From assembly GCA_012931725.1 (NCBI GenBank), contig CM022948.1, positions 73,602,552-73,666,551 on the forward strand: a stretch of 64,000 bases of DNA, written 5' to 3'. Both the position numbers and the translations under genes were made by a program. Below the pieces are notes generated by a model that was not told the origin of the DNA, ran no database searches, and was given only the letters and a program-made list of their open reading frames with translations. The DNA is from Litsea cubeba. Lineage: Eukaryota > Streptophyta > Magnoliopsida > Laurales > Lauraceae. Shown here one piece after another: positions 10,901-22,194 of the stretch. Each line of letters opens with the position of its first letter. Positions within the stretch are counted from its first letter, which is position 1.

Positions 10901-13900
10901 TATCAACAAACACACACACTCCCACACACTAATGCTTCGTTTATTTTACATATTCCTTGCAAGATTATATAAATAAACAAAAAAGTAACTAAATAAAATA
11001 TTATAAAGTGTAACTTTTTGAAAGTTCAAGCATTCCAGATTTTTTTATGAGTTGGAATTTACGAAAAATATTCAAGTGCATCCATCCCTCACCATTTTTG
11101 GTGAGGGACACCCCTTTTGGGAAGTGCCAAGTACAAAAAGGAGAGACCTATGTACTTGACACTCCCCTTTTTGTACTTGGCACTTTCCAAAGGGGGGTGT
11201 CCCTCACCAAAAATGGTGAGGGATGGATGCACTTGAATACTTCCCTGGAGTTTACAATGTAGAGAGGTAACGTGTCATTAGTGAAAATTTTCAAAACAGT
11301 ACTGAAAATGGCAATATTACCTCTTTGTCTTCTCCTTTTTGCAAATTTCCAAAGTACAAAACCAATAATTATTAGCATGACCAGTGCGGAAATAGATGAA
11401 GCAAGTATAGGAACAACAATCTTTCTTCGTCGCTTTTTGCATGAACCAGCTTCACAATGATTTATGTCAGGAGGGCCACTCAGATTTGTATTGTTATCAA
11501 AACTGGAAACAAGCAAAAAGTTGAATACCGTATCACCACCGGAAGTAGAATCATTGCAGTAGGGAAAGAAGAAATAAAAAGTTTAAGGGATAACTAATGA
11601 ACAATGATAATACGGGAACTTAAATAGCTGCTACTCAAAGCCATACTTGCAGAGTTGTAATCATAAGACGATTGTTAAGATAAGGAAACCAATCAAAGTC
11701 CCATTGACTATATATTTTCTTTTCTACAAAATCCTACAGCAGAAAGATTAGGTATTCTTAGATTAAGAAGACTCCAACTTATAAAGCACATCCATGGTTA
11801 GTCCCCTATGCTAATAGTTCAGTTTATTACATATGTTGCAAGAGACCTCGGATAATGTGCATGATAACCTGATAGGAGCAAGACTAATAACAATGCTACT
11901 TGTCATACACATGGCAAGTGTTAGGGATCTGATACCACTTGTTAAAAAATAATAAGGGAAGACACGCACAATCAATCATAGCCACATACAATCACACGGG
12001 ATACAGATTTACGAAATTCGACAAACTCGCCTGCGTCAATGGAGCTATGAGCTTCTCGCTCTATTTCACTATGCAGGAATTGGGCAACTCATGACAAAGG
12101 ATTCCAAATCCTCTCTCTACATAAATCTCAATCTTGCTCTCACAAAATCTCCCATTCTAAAAACTCTGACACCACGGGAGAGAAAACTCTCACCTCTCTC
12201 ATAGAGTCTAGGGTTACAGATTACATCAATATATAATCTCTGGTTTCTTGGCCTCAAGAAAGTCCTGGTACAATTATAAAAATATCCACTCTGATTCTGG
12301 TCATTAGTCAACCCAATGAACTAATCTGGTCAAATCGAAATACAAGACATAAACCCGACAGCAAGAACCCTCATTTAACATTTTATTTTATCTTGGTTTT
12401 CACCTCAAAGGATGGGAAAACAACATTTTCTCTTGTTGACTGAGTTTTCTATTATTAAAAAGTGACATTTAACCATTTGATTATGTTTTGGTTTATAAAA
12501 AAGGTTTTCTAGTGATTTCATTCAACATTGGTCTTCTTCATTCAAATTTAATTACAGTGGAGAATCATTACAAGTGTAGCCCCCAGAGGGGATTATCTGC
12601 CCCTAGATCTCCTCATTTCACTACTTGCCATTTTCTCCACTTCCAAATAGCCCAAGAATACTTTCACGGTTTTGCATTGTAAACTAACCTCAATGAAAGT
12701 GACCCATCCTTCAATTTTTCCAAAAGAATTGCAGGAATTGATCCTGTGAATTGGTTGTTTGTCAACTTCCTGCAGAAGGAAAAAAAAAAAAAAAACCCGG
12801 TAATTCACTCCAGATTGTCCTCTATACAAATAGGTCTAAATGGATTGCCATAAATGTACAACTTACAGGATTTTTAGGGATGGCAGCTCTGCGAGAAATT
12901 CAGGCACTGGACCAGTCAAGCTATTGTTTGATACATCCCTGAGAAAGTAAAAAAATATTGTTATTTTCCTTTTACATTTAACTAAGAACATTATTATAGT
13001 ACATGCATAGTTCCATGATTAGTCTTTCAGATATTGGACTAAAGGTTTCAGATTCTGCATTTGGGGCAAAATTTGTGTAATAAAAAAATTGAATGGTATA
13101 TTGCATTCAGATTTCGAAAAAGAAAATCATCTCATTTTGGTAGAAAAATCACATCACTGGCATACAATGACAACCCTTGTATCAAGACTTTGTGCTAGAT
13201 TATCTCAATTTGCACAAACCCACTTACAAGGACAGGATTGATGTGAGATTGGCCAGAGAAGGAGCTAATACACCTGCCAATCCGCTAGAAGAAAGATCTC
13301 TGCAAAATAGATAAAAGTGTTGTTCCATTAATGTGTTCTCTAATTAGGAGTCGCAAAAAAGCAATATTAGATCATCTCCATGCATTCATCTTTGGTGGGA
13401 CTCACAGAGAAATGATTGTGGGAGGTTTTGAGTCAGGGTAGCTGCAATTCAAGCCTTCCCAACTGTAATTCGATGGAACACATGGATCTCCCATCCAGTT
13501 TCTCTTTATTTGATAAACAGCTTTGATGTTCATGATGGTGTCCACTGATATTTCAACAAGGTAAACAACAATTTCCATGCATTTGGTTAGTAATCAATTA
13601 CCTATATATATTTCGTCCTAAATGCAGTATCAACAGACAACAAGAGAAACGGAAAGGAGTATTATTCATTGACAGAACGTGACACCATGGCATGTGTACA
13701 ATGTTCGGGCTAATTTTTAAGCCGGGAGGCTGCAAACAGGCCCAGACAGATCAAATGAAAGGACACCTTGAATTACGTACATGTATGGAAAATTTTCACC
13801 TCTGCACAATTCACGTGAGAAATGCACATCTGGATTATCTCATAGCTGGTATCAGTGGCGGATCCAAGATTTTTATTTGGATGCGACTAAATTAAATTTT

Positions 13901-16900
13901 GCAAGACTTAACATTTATAAAAAAAAAAAAAACTTTGCTTGACTTTTTTACATTACCAAATAACACCTATAAGTTTTTCTTTATAAAATCTCCAACTCGT
14001 GGAACTCAACTAGATGCATGACAATTATTGAAGATTAGGTAATAAAGAGGTTAGGAATTAAGATGTTAATCAGAAGTACCAAAAAGAATTAGATGGATAA
14101 AAAATGATGAGGGTTTTACCGAAAAATTTCAGGCATACAGACGTTACACGAAATAGTTCCCCTAGTTGGGGCCTTCCGAAAGAGTTTCATCATTTCATTT
14201 TTGTTTTTTCTGAGTTCTTGGCAAGTGAAAATATGTTAATCCCCGGTCGTATGTTCTCACAAATCTGGAAATGCGCTGTTTATTCCATCCTGGAAACAAT
14301 TATTCTGTTATGGAAACAGAAAAATACTTGAAAGTTGCATAGGTTTATGCTGTAACACTACTTGGTATGTTTATTGAGAGATACAGAGCTTGCCTCCACG
14401 CCCCGCACCTTCTTCTTCCCTTCTTTTCTTTTTCTTTCTTTCTTCTTCTCCTCTTTTATTTTTCTTTCTTTCTCTTCTTCCTCCTCTTTCTCTTCCTCCC
14501 CACCTATGCAGAAAATAAGGGAAGAAGTAACAAAAAATTTTCTGTATAACCCGGCCAAACATTATCTTCTTCCTCCTCTTTTTCTATATACGAACCAAGA
14601 TCAACCCACTTTCATCCCGTTGAGCATCAACAGCTGCATCGATCGTGACATTGGCTTCATCTGAGCCATGTCATATGAGCTCGATCTGGATAAGAATATT
14701 TGGCTTGATAAGTAAAAGGGCTGGCCTTGAAAAGCAGGCCCTATCCCGCTGTGCCCAAATTCCAAGTCTACCAACTGTAACTGACATCAATCCATTGGGC
14801 TAGGGCCAATGCCGTGTTGAAAGAAGTTGTGGATACAAAAATCAGGGGATCCACTTGATGACACCTGTGGGTCAAAATCTAATTCTGTGGAGACCACATT
14901 GACCTCATCTGTAGCCTGTAGGGCTTTCTGCTTGCCTGGGTTAAGCAGCCGGGGGCACGAAGGTAGCGGAGTACAGCCCTGCCCCATAGGCAAGAACGGA
15001 GGGGCAGGGGCATAGCCGCAGCGATAGAGTGACCCCCAGTCTGTATCGCCTCATAAAGTTTATAACGAATAAGATTAAGATTAGTGCGTAGCTAATAGAC
15101 TGAACACTAACCCATAGACAGAAAAAGCAATGAATTTAAGGGTCTCGTTAACCCCCCGCTTCCCAACCGTAATAAAGAGTAAACATCTAGTCTTTAACTT
15201 GCCCAACATCTAGTCTTTAACTTGCCCTTTAGGTCTTCTAAAGGTCAATGTTCGAGCCGCCATTCCCGAGTTTATGAGGGAATGGAATAAGGCTCTACCT
15301 TTCCTGAGCTAAAGATAAGGTAGCTAGTCAGCTAAAGACAAGGCAGCTAGTCCACTAGCTGCTTAAGGTAGCTAGTCAGCGAGCAAGGAATTAGCCTAAA
15401 GGAGGCCTCGCAGAGGCCATATTTAGGCAATAATTCCTTGACTTAAAGGTACCTGAAAGGTACCTATATTACAGGGCTGATTGAAGTGCCATTTTATGGC
15501 ACTTTATCAGCCTCTCAGAGAACCAAGGCACCGTCTGTAGCTTCTTCCCTTCTTTTTTTGCACGGGGTGGTTGGGGAAGAGAAAGAGGTGAAAGAAGAGA
15601 AAGAAAGAAAAATAGAAGAGGAGAAGAAGAAAGAAAAATCAAGTAAGCGTCGCTTAAGACGAGTGACGCGTAAGAAAAAAAAATGAAAATGGGATGACAG
15701 AATTCTTTCGTAAGACCCCAATTAAGGGGAACGGTTTAGTGCAACGCCCATATACAGGGAATTTTCAGGTAAAATCATCGAAAATGATTCTAACCTTAAT
15801 TCTAAATACTCAAACTCACATTATCTTGTTTCAGTAAGTTTATATATCAAAATCAATGCCTAATAGAGATCGATGCAAGTTCAAAGTGAGTAGGTGTGTG
15901 AGAAACAACTGAATATAAGAACATTTTGAGGACACCCATTATATCCCTTTTTACTTTTTTAAAGCCTCCAGCCTTTGGATAATGGGAGTGGAATTTTATG
16001 TTTGAATCATAGTGCGGGTAAAAAGAGATGATAATGGGAATGGAATATTTGGTCATCTCTGTATTTGTAAATTCGCTAAGATTTGATGGTTTAGGGCTTA
16101 GGCCTTGGATTAGGATTTGGAGATTCAGGGTATGGAATTATGACTTGGAGATTAACCATTTAGATTTAGGCCTCGGATGATTAAGAAGGATTATACTAGA
16201 TGTTACAGTACATAGAGATTGGTCATAAGGAGTTCGATCGACAATCGGCGTGAAAGGATTTCAAAAGAAGAGGTTGAAGATGGAGCGATGTGTTGCCGCA
16301 ATATTTTCTTTTCTTTTATTTTTTTACCAAAGAAACTTTACATATGTGGGGCTATCTTTAGACATATATGAAGCAACATGCTTAGACATGAGGGGCGTGC
16401 TCCAAGTGGGATTGCAAATGGAATGGTTTTGGGTAGGAACCATACTGGACCTGAGCCTAGACCCATTTCTAAATAATGGTTTTGGTTCTGGATCCTATTT
16501 TGACTCGGAGCTTGTTTGTTGGTTCCAAACCCGGTTCCGATAGAAAAATCTGGATCCGATTATGGAACCGGGTTCACCTTGAGGACTGGATCTAGTTCCA
16601 AAACTGGTTCCAACTTCTCTTCAATTGTTTTTATTATTAAACTTATAACAATGCATTAAGTCTACTACCTCCAGCATTATACATAAAAATGTAAAAAAAA
16701 AAAAAAAAAGAAGAGAGAGAGAGAGAGAGAGCTTATTTTAAGATACAGTTTGCAATAACAAAGACTTATATGCCGAGTCCCCTGGGTCCACAAGTCGGAA
16801 CCTATATGGACCCAGAACCGGATCCAATTTTATCAATCGGAATCTGAATTAGGTTCCAGACTCGAACCCGTTTATGAATCGGGACCTAAAATAGGTTTCA

Positions 16901-19900
16901 GACCCAGGTTTTTTTCGTGTTGGAACTTTCGGGTAATTAATTGGATACCCATTTTTCTATCCTAGCTCCAAGTCCGCATTCAATTCTACTATGGTATTAA
17001 TTTCGACCCGGGTAACTGCCCAAATCGCTCCAACATAGGGTCACCCCTGCTTTAAGGCCTCATTCAAACTCCACATGGTTCTACTAAAAAAAAAAAACTA
17101 TGTGGGGATCCCTCCAGCCTAGGTCTCCCCTGACTTGGACCCACCTCTAAACATGAATGGCTATGGGTCTAAATGTCTGGTGCGCATGAGCACTGTGCAC
17201 TGGTGAACATTTTCCGTGCATATATTTCCCATTTGATGAGTGGAGCTGGCCTATTTTGCCACATCTCACGCAATTATGACTATGAATATGTTCAATCAAG
17301 ACTAGAATGAATGTCGCAGTAAAATTATACTGATGAATGAAGATGTAAAGTAGATCATAGCTTACCATCTCTGCTGTCTGTTGGTATTCTGGAGAGTGGT
17401 TCAAGGACAAAAATCTCCTCAGCGTTAAATATAGGAGGAAGTGTAGAAGATGTTGTCTTAGAAATGACAACCGAATTTCGTTTTGTACCACTCAAAGGTG
17501 AGACGCTGAATATGGTATTTCTCGACAGGTATTTAGGCGAGAGAGGGCCGTAGAAAAGGTTACCATTGACGATTATGTTAAATTCTCTGGACTGATTGCT
17601 CTTTAGTTGTTGCAGTTCAGCGAAGTGCATGTCAACATGATATTGCAATTTTGGATCTCCGTTCGTTGGAAAGTAGAAGGTCAAGTTGTTGTTAGGGTCA
17701 GATGGTATAACTGCAGTATTTATGACTCGCAGTGGCAGTCGGTAGTCAGCATCATCGCTCCATAAATTAACAGGAGAAGAATTGTTGATTGGGGTCCATC
17801 CATCTCGCACCCAAATAGACCAGATGCGATCATAAGCGTCATCCGGGTACCTGCATTAATTATTAATTAAACCTTCACATGGTGAGGAAAGAAACTATTG
17901 CCTGCAATCACTCATGTGGAAATGATTGATTTTCTTGCATGATAGTTTTGACTTTTGAGTTTGGTTTCACCTCTAATTTCCAAACGTCTCATTACATTTA
18001 CAAATTTGTTTCAGGGGTAAAACTAAAAGACCCCTCTCAGTATTTATGGAAAAGCAAGTAAATTAAAAAAAAAAAAAATTCAAGTTCCTGGTTGTTTGCA
18101 ACAAAATACATAGGAATTGGCTACATATGTATGGAAGTTAAAAATGAAGGTCAAAAGATAAATTTTTAAAAAATGAGCATCAATTAGCTTCTTCCCATTT
18201 CCCTAAAGAAAATGTCTCATTCTATGTTTATTTTTAAAAGTTCTCATTTAATCTTCATTTTAACCACCTTATATATTCAACTCCTATTTTTTTTTCCAAT
18301 GCAAGTAACAATATGGGCACCAATTTAAGTGATTCAGTATCATAAATATATAAAACCTTACCTGATCGGTGTTCCACTAGCAGTCTGTCGGAAGTGATTT
18401 CTGTATAACAGTCGAAGGGACTGAGACTCATTGGCTGCCAGGTATGCTAAATTATGCAAAGGCCTCAACTCGAGTGCGGATATAAAAGGTGTTCCCTGGC
18501 CTGTATTTACTAGACAAACTGATATATGATCCAGACTCGCAACCATTATAATCTCATTCCACACGCGTGACGATGAATTGGATGGCAGGTTGATCTCCCA
18601 GCGATTGGCACCCACATAGGCATCGAATTGGGGCGGCTGATCGAGACCATCGTAGTTTCCATACATGATTGAAGCTCTAAGCAGATACCGATTGCTCTTG
18701 ATAACAGGTGTTAATGTGTAACAGTTGCGAGTTCCATTAGGAAAGATTCTTAGGTTCTGATACTGTCGTGGAAGTGTTTGGGTCATGTATGTGGCCGCGA
18801 TCTCTTTGTTTGTTCCAGTGTCTATGAATTTAGTATCTGAAGTGTAAAATATCTTAGTGTTGTCATCGGTGTAGCTGTCTCCTCCAGCAATGCCGCAATC
18901 GATGCTAAGGAAGCCTGGAACAAATAAATCATAATTACTATGCATCTATTTAAAACTGGAAAAACGAAAGCTTTCTTTAACATCTTGCTATGAAACATAA
19001 TTTTGGAAAACTCAAATTTCACTTTTATAATCTAACCTTGGTCCATTCATTTACTCACTATTGATTTTCTAGAATTACAAGTAAATGCTTTATTGGAAAA
19101 GCGGCAACAATTGAAAAATTAGTAATAAAGGAGTCCTAATTAGTAATATTCGTAAAATTAATTAGTGGTAAGGAGTCCCAGTTCTCATTGGGAGGTCTTG
19201 GGTTCGAACCCCGTCTCCTCCCTATTTGCATATATAAGTTTTATTACCTCACATCTGTGAGTTGTATTTATTCTTCTTGTATGTGTCAGTTCTCATCACC
19301 TCACATGTACGTGTGAGTTGTGTTGGTCTCTCCTCTCATGTGTGAGTTGTCTCCTGAGTCTTTAGGGTCGCAGCCCGCCAGCCCCTTCACTGGGTTACAA
19401 AAAAAAGGGTTTTGCGGCTAGTTTTCTTTTGTCCTTTTTTTTTCTAGATGATTTATTTTAAGATTATTTGAATTAATTTTTGTAGAACTCTCCATGGTTT
19501 TTATGGGTCTCGAGAGATTATAATTCTTTTCTCGCTTTTTTTTTCTTAGGATTTTTATTGAAAATGCATGGTAAAATTTGAAACAATGGCAAAGGGCAGC
19601 GTGAGTACCAAAATGTCACAGCAAACCCTAAGAATGTTTTTTTTGGAATAGAACTGCCCTTATTTCACGATATTGCAACATATCAAAATATATTATGATA
19701 TAACGATTCGCACGTCACAATTTCTCCATATGCATTGTTAAGTAGTTGTTTGTGTAGTTTTTCATCTCCAATTGGTTTTAATTTTTTATAGTAATCTACA
19801 AGACTGCAACCGTGGAATCTACAACCGTTTAACAATTTGCTTGGTTAGTAAAAATAATATAAAGCCTTTATTTTTCAGACAAACGGTCACATCAAAAGTA

Positions 19901-22140
19901 CATATTTTAAAAAAATTATTTTAAAAATAAATAAATAAAAAGCAACCTCCCTTCTTCACTTAAAGAAGAAGAAAAAAATCATTTTTATAAATAAGAAAAT
20001 TTTTCAAAAAGAGTCCATACTAATCCACTAAAGACAAAATACCATTATAATTCCATTATAAATTATTCTCTTTTGATTTGATACTTTACATTACTTTTAC
20101 TTTAATAGTAAATTGTCAAACAAGCGCTCAAGGGATACAAGAGAGAGCTCCCACATACGTAGGAAAGGAGCTTGCGTAGGAAGAAAGCTGCACACGTGAA
20201 AAAAATGGCATACGAGGGTTAAACCTCGGGCAGCCAGTTAAGACCTGTCAATCCTTACCATTCACGTATGTAGCCGTTCTTAAGGAAACCATACTTGATG
20301 AAGAACTAGGGTTGAAAATCCCTTTATAAGAAAAAACTTTCTCTAAGTAATGTTTCACCGCTGCTGCGGGAGGGTTTTGAAAGAGAAGACCACATACAAG
20401 GAAATTATTTTAAAATAATTTATAAATAAGAATTTAATACTAGTTAGATGTTAATTAATATAAATAAAATATTCTTAAGTTCACTAGAGATAGAAAGACT
20501 GTTGAACCTAGTCCTTAAGGGCACGTTTGGCAACGGTCTCAGGGTCGGATTCCTCGTCCAAAATCCACCATATCGCAGATTTACATTGTTTGGTTCAGCA
20601 TGGATTTGAAGAAGATGGAGTTCTGACTTCCTCCCTTTTGATTATTTCAGCCGTCGGACCCCCTAGTTAGATCCATGGAATCAACAAATGAATGGATTTG
20701 CGGAGCTACAGTAGATCTAGACGGTAATATGGGCAGACCGGTTTTTGCATTTTTTTTATTTTTATGGGCCCCACAATCAAGATCTGAACCAATTATTGTG
20801 TTAAGAAGGTCTAAAACGGCTATGTCCCAAAATTTCAGCCGTTGACTCATCCCAGATCTTGAGATATTTGTAAAACCATATGTATAGTGACAAAATCGTA
20901 TGCACAGTGACAATAAGGTAAGTGGCGGTAATGTGGCCCTAATACGTTTTTGCTTTGGGAATGTATCTTTTAGATTCCCTAATCAAGATCCAAACCGTTA
21001 GTCACATTTAAAAACTCCAAAACGGCCACCTCACCACATTTTAGCCGTTGATTCCTCTTATATCTCGAGATATGTGCCAAAATATGTTACTGTTCAAACT
21101 ATTATTGAAAACAATCCGATTTTTCTCATTTTTGGGTTTATGTGGGGTCCACGATCAAGATCCAAACCGGTCATTAGTTCTGGAAGGTCAAAAACGGCAC
21201 GGTGACCAAATTTCATCCGTTGATTCCTTTTATATCTCGAGATATGTGCCAAACACGTCTGAATGTTACACTAATTTTGAAGAAGGTAATAATAACAGTC
21301 CGTTTTTTTTTTTTTCATTTTTGGGATTATGTGGGGTCCACGATCAAGATCCAAACCGGTCATTAGTTCTAGAAGGTCGAACACGGCAAGGTGACGAAAT
21401 TTCATCCGTTGATTCCTCTTATATCTCGAGATATGTGCCAAAACATCTTACTGTTTATACTAATTTTAAAAATGGGAATAAAAACAGTCCCTTTTTCCAA
21501 ATCTTCGGGTTCATGTGGGGTCCAAAATCATGATCAAAATCAGTCATTAGTTCGGGACGGTCAAACACGGTAAGGTGATCAAATTTCAACCGTTGATCCT
21601 TACTGTATCTTGAGATATTTGTAAAAACATCAATTGGATCATACATTCTGCAAATTGTAGGAATCCTCTCTTCATCCAAACATGGAACTTTCATTGAAAA
21701 TCCTACTTAAGGATTGTGGCTTTCTTTGGAGATGAAGAGAATTCTCTTAATAGAGGATTCTTCATCGTTTACCAAACGTGCCCTAAAGGAGAAAATAACT
21801 CGTCCTCTACTTTTTGAGAATTTTAATTAAGAGAATGAATTTCAATTCTCCTCCTCACTTGTGTTTATATCCAAGCGAGTCTTCTTAGGTTAATCATAAA
21901 ATTACTTATGTAATGCAGAGGATAGAAAGTGGTCTGAGAAAGAACCGCGGCTTACAAGAGTTTCAAACGATCGAGATACATTAACAGAAAGAGATCCGGA
22001 CTCGGAGAATCTGCAAAAAGGTTACTGCGGAGAAAATATTATTATATTAAAAGTCGCGTAAGGTAGCTAACCTGGTTGGCCTTGAACCGACACTGCAAGA
22101 ACCAGTAAACTCATCAGAATGGAAAGCCATGGTAACACCA

Positions 22141-22141
<1 letters not shown>
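7999..22141 (-). CDS. Malectin-like LRR receptor kinase (LRR-I subfamily), complete
   Basis: Thirteen exons on the - strand: 22072-22141, 18362-18914, 17366-17850, 13406-13544, 13228-13299, 12867-12938, 12689-12769, 11321-11502, 9721-9992, 9331-9457, 9170-9238, 8868-9060, 7999-8401. They sum to 2718 bp, one 905-residue frame. Order: signal peptide (1-22, MVLPWLSILMSLLVLAVSVQG), malectin-like domain (about 25-360, with GFLSIDCG and WVRDGWTP), about three LRRs (about 400-488), transmembrane helix about 519-542 with a following KRRRQR stop-transfer, then the kinase. Kinase motifs are GNGGFGTV (598-605), VAVK (K619), IIHRDMK (D724), DFG (D742) and GTAGYLDPE, so it is an RD kinase predicted to be active. 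The family (IOS1, FRK1, SIRK-like) includes immune and stress receptors at the plasma membrane. The start was chosen because it gives an ideal signal peptide. The beta3-alphaC loop has a small internal duplication. Confidence 0.93.
9748..9795 (-). repeat. 24-bp coding tandem duplication in the kinase N-lobe
   Basis: Two adjacent 24-bp units encode VKMLSLQS and VKLLSHPR (residues 618-633). They add about eight residues between beta strand 3 and helix C and create a second lysine (K627) in a similar context to the ATP-binding K619. Confidence 0.7.
10385..10550 (+). mobile_element. tRNA-derived SINE in a kinase intron
   Basis: Box-A-like GCAATGGTAAAAGCCTTGGG at 10411-10430 and box-B-like GGTTCAAGACC at 10450-10460, spaced about as in tRNAs. 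No cloverleaf is conserved. It sits in the intron between the exons at 9992 and 11321. Confidence 0.5.
11069..11239. mobile_element. Foldback MITE forming a long hairpin
   Basis: The left arm from 11069 (TATTCAAGTGCATCCATCCC) is almost the exact reverse complement of the right arm ending at 11239. The arms are about 76 bp with only a few mismatches and a loop of about 20 bases. A second, smaller dyad (CCCTCACCATTTTTGGTGAGGG) lies inside each arm. It lies in a kinase intron just downstream, on the - strand, of the transmembrane exon. Confidence 0.8.
11885..12360 (-). mobile_element. Truncated LTR retrotransposon: one LTR plus primer-binding site
   Basis: An LTR-like block 11940-12360 starts TGTTAAAA and ends CCCGACA on the + strand. 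Just left of it, the complement reads AAGTGGTATCAGATCC, an initiator-Met-type primer-binding site, so the element runs on the - strand and this is its 5' LTR. Its end (CAAGACATAAACC) and internal sequence match the solo LTR at 32128-32558. No second LTR is seen. Confidence 0.6.
14414..15640. repeat. Inverted repeat pair, pyrimidine/purine-rich arms
   Basis: Arm 14414-14530 is a C/T-rich tract; its reverse complement matches 15539-15640 closely (shared GGAAGAGAAAGAGG and AAAATA.AAGAGGAGAAGAAG). The arms are about 1 kb apart. Low complexity accounts for some of the match, but the interspersed non-repetitive positions also agree. Confidence 0.55.
14690..15540. other. Organelle-like insertion (possible NUMT), unconfirmed
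   Basis: This block has visibly higher G+C than its surroundings, no poly-A/T runs, many small hairpins and short tandem repeats (AACATCTAGTCTTTAACTTGCCC twice near 15184 and 15208; GGTAGCTAGTCAGC repeats at 15331-15384; AAGGTACCTGAAAGGTACC). This texture resembles plant mitochondrial intergenic DNA. No mitochondrial gene is recognised, so the call rests on texture only. Confidence 0.3.
19160..19406 (+). mobile_element. tRNA-derived SINE in kinase intron 1
   Basis: Box-A-like TAGTGGTAAGGAGTCCC (19163-19179) and a near-perfect box B GGTTCGAACCCC (19201-19212) with tRNA-like spacing. A unique body follows with three copies of a CCTCACATGTGAGTTGT-like motif, then GGGTTACAAAAAAAA near 19392-19406. 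The length and pol III boxes fit a plant SINE. Confidence 0.7.
20519..21783. mobile_element. PIF/Harbinger-like non-autonomous element
   Basis: Ends are GGGCACGTTTGGCAA at 20519 and the inverse TTACCAAACGTGCCC ending at 21783. The 3-bp flanks are TAA on both sides (20516-20518 and 21784-21786), the target preference of PIF/Harbinger. The 1265-bp body has no transposase; it contains about four copies of a 170-190 bp tandem repeat. Confidence 0.8.
20840..21640. repeat. Satellite-like tandem repeat inside the Harbinger element
   Basis: The palindromic key ATATCTCGAGATATGTGCC recurs at about 21061, 21233 and 21422, with diverged copies near 20855 and 21604. Each copy carries TGTGGGGTCCACGATCAAGAT and AAACCGGTCATTAGTTC. 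Spacing is 172, 189 and 182 bp. Confidence 0.8.

Positions 22142-22142
<1 letters not shown>

Positions 22143-22194
<52 letters not shown>
22143..22194 (-). repeat. (GA)n microsatellite immediately 5' of the kinase start codon
   Basis: An almost pure TC run on the + strand, so GA on the coding strand, interrupted once. It ends a few bases before the ATG at 22141. It would lie in the 5' leader; GA repeats are known targets of plant BBR/BPC factors, so a regulatory effect is possible but inferred. Confidence 0.85.

Larger units (their letters stand above)
13545..17365. other. 3.8-kb kinase intron with repeats
   Basis: Intron between the malectin exons and the first LRR exon. It holds an inverted repeat pair (14414-14530 and 15539-15640), an organelle-like block (14690-15540), a (GA)n run at 16709-16731, and a stretch at about 16430-16940 with many GGTTCC/GGAACC motifs that looks like a decayed DNA transposon. 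A fragment at 13857 begins CAGTGGCGGATCCAAGATTTT-like sequence typical of hAT ends, but no partner end was found. Confidence 0.55.

Noticed and set aside
13857..14000. Second hAT-like element beginning CAGTGGCGGATCC
   Set aside because: Only one end was found and no matching inverted end or 8-bp duplication, so no boundaries can be given.
14362..14664. 100-codon Phe/Ser-rich ORF
   Set aside because: It is a translation of a pyrimidine tract; the reverse strand is open too.
21048..21533. 161-codon ORF
   Set aside because: It lies across the satellite repeat in the Harbinger element; its repeated peptide simply reflects the DNA repeat.
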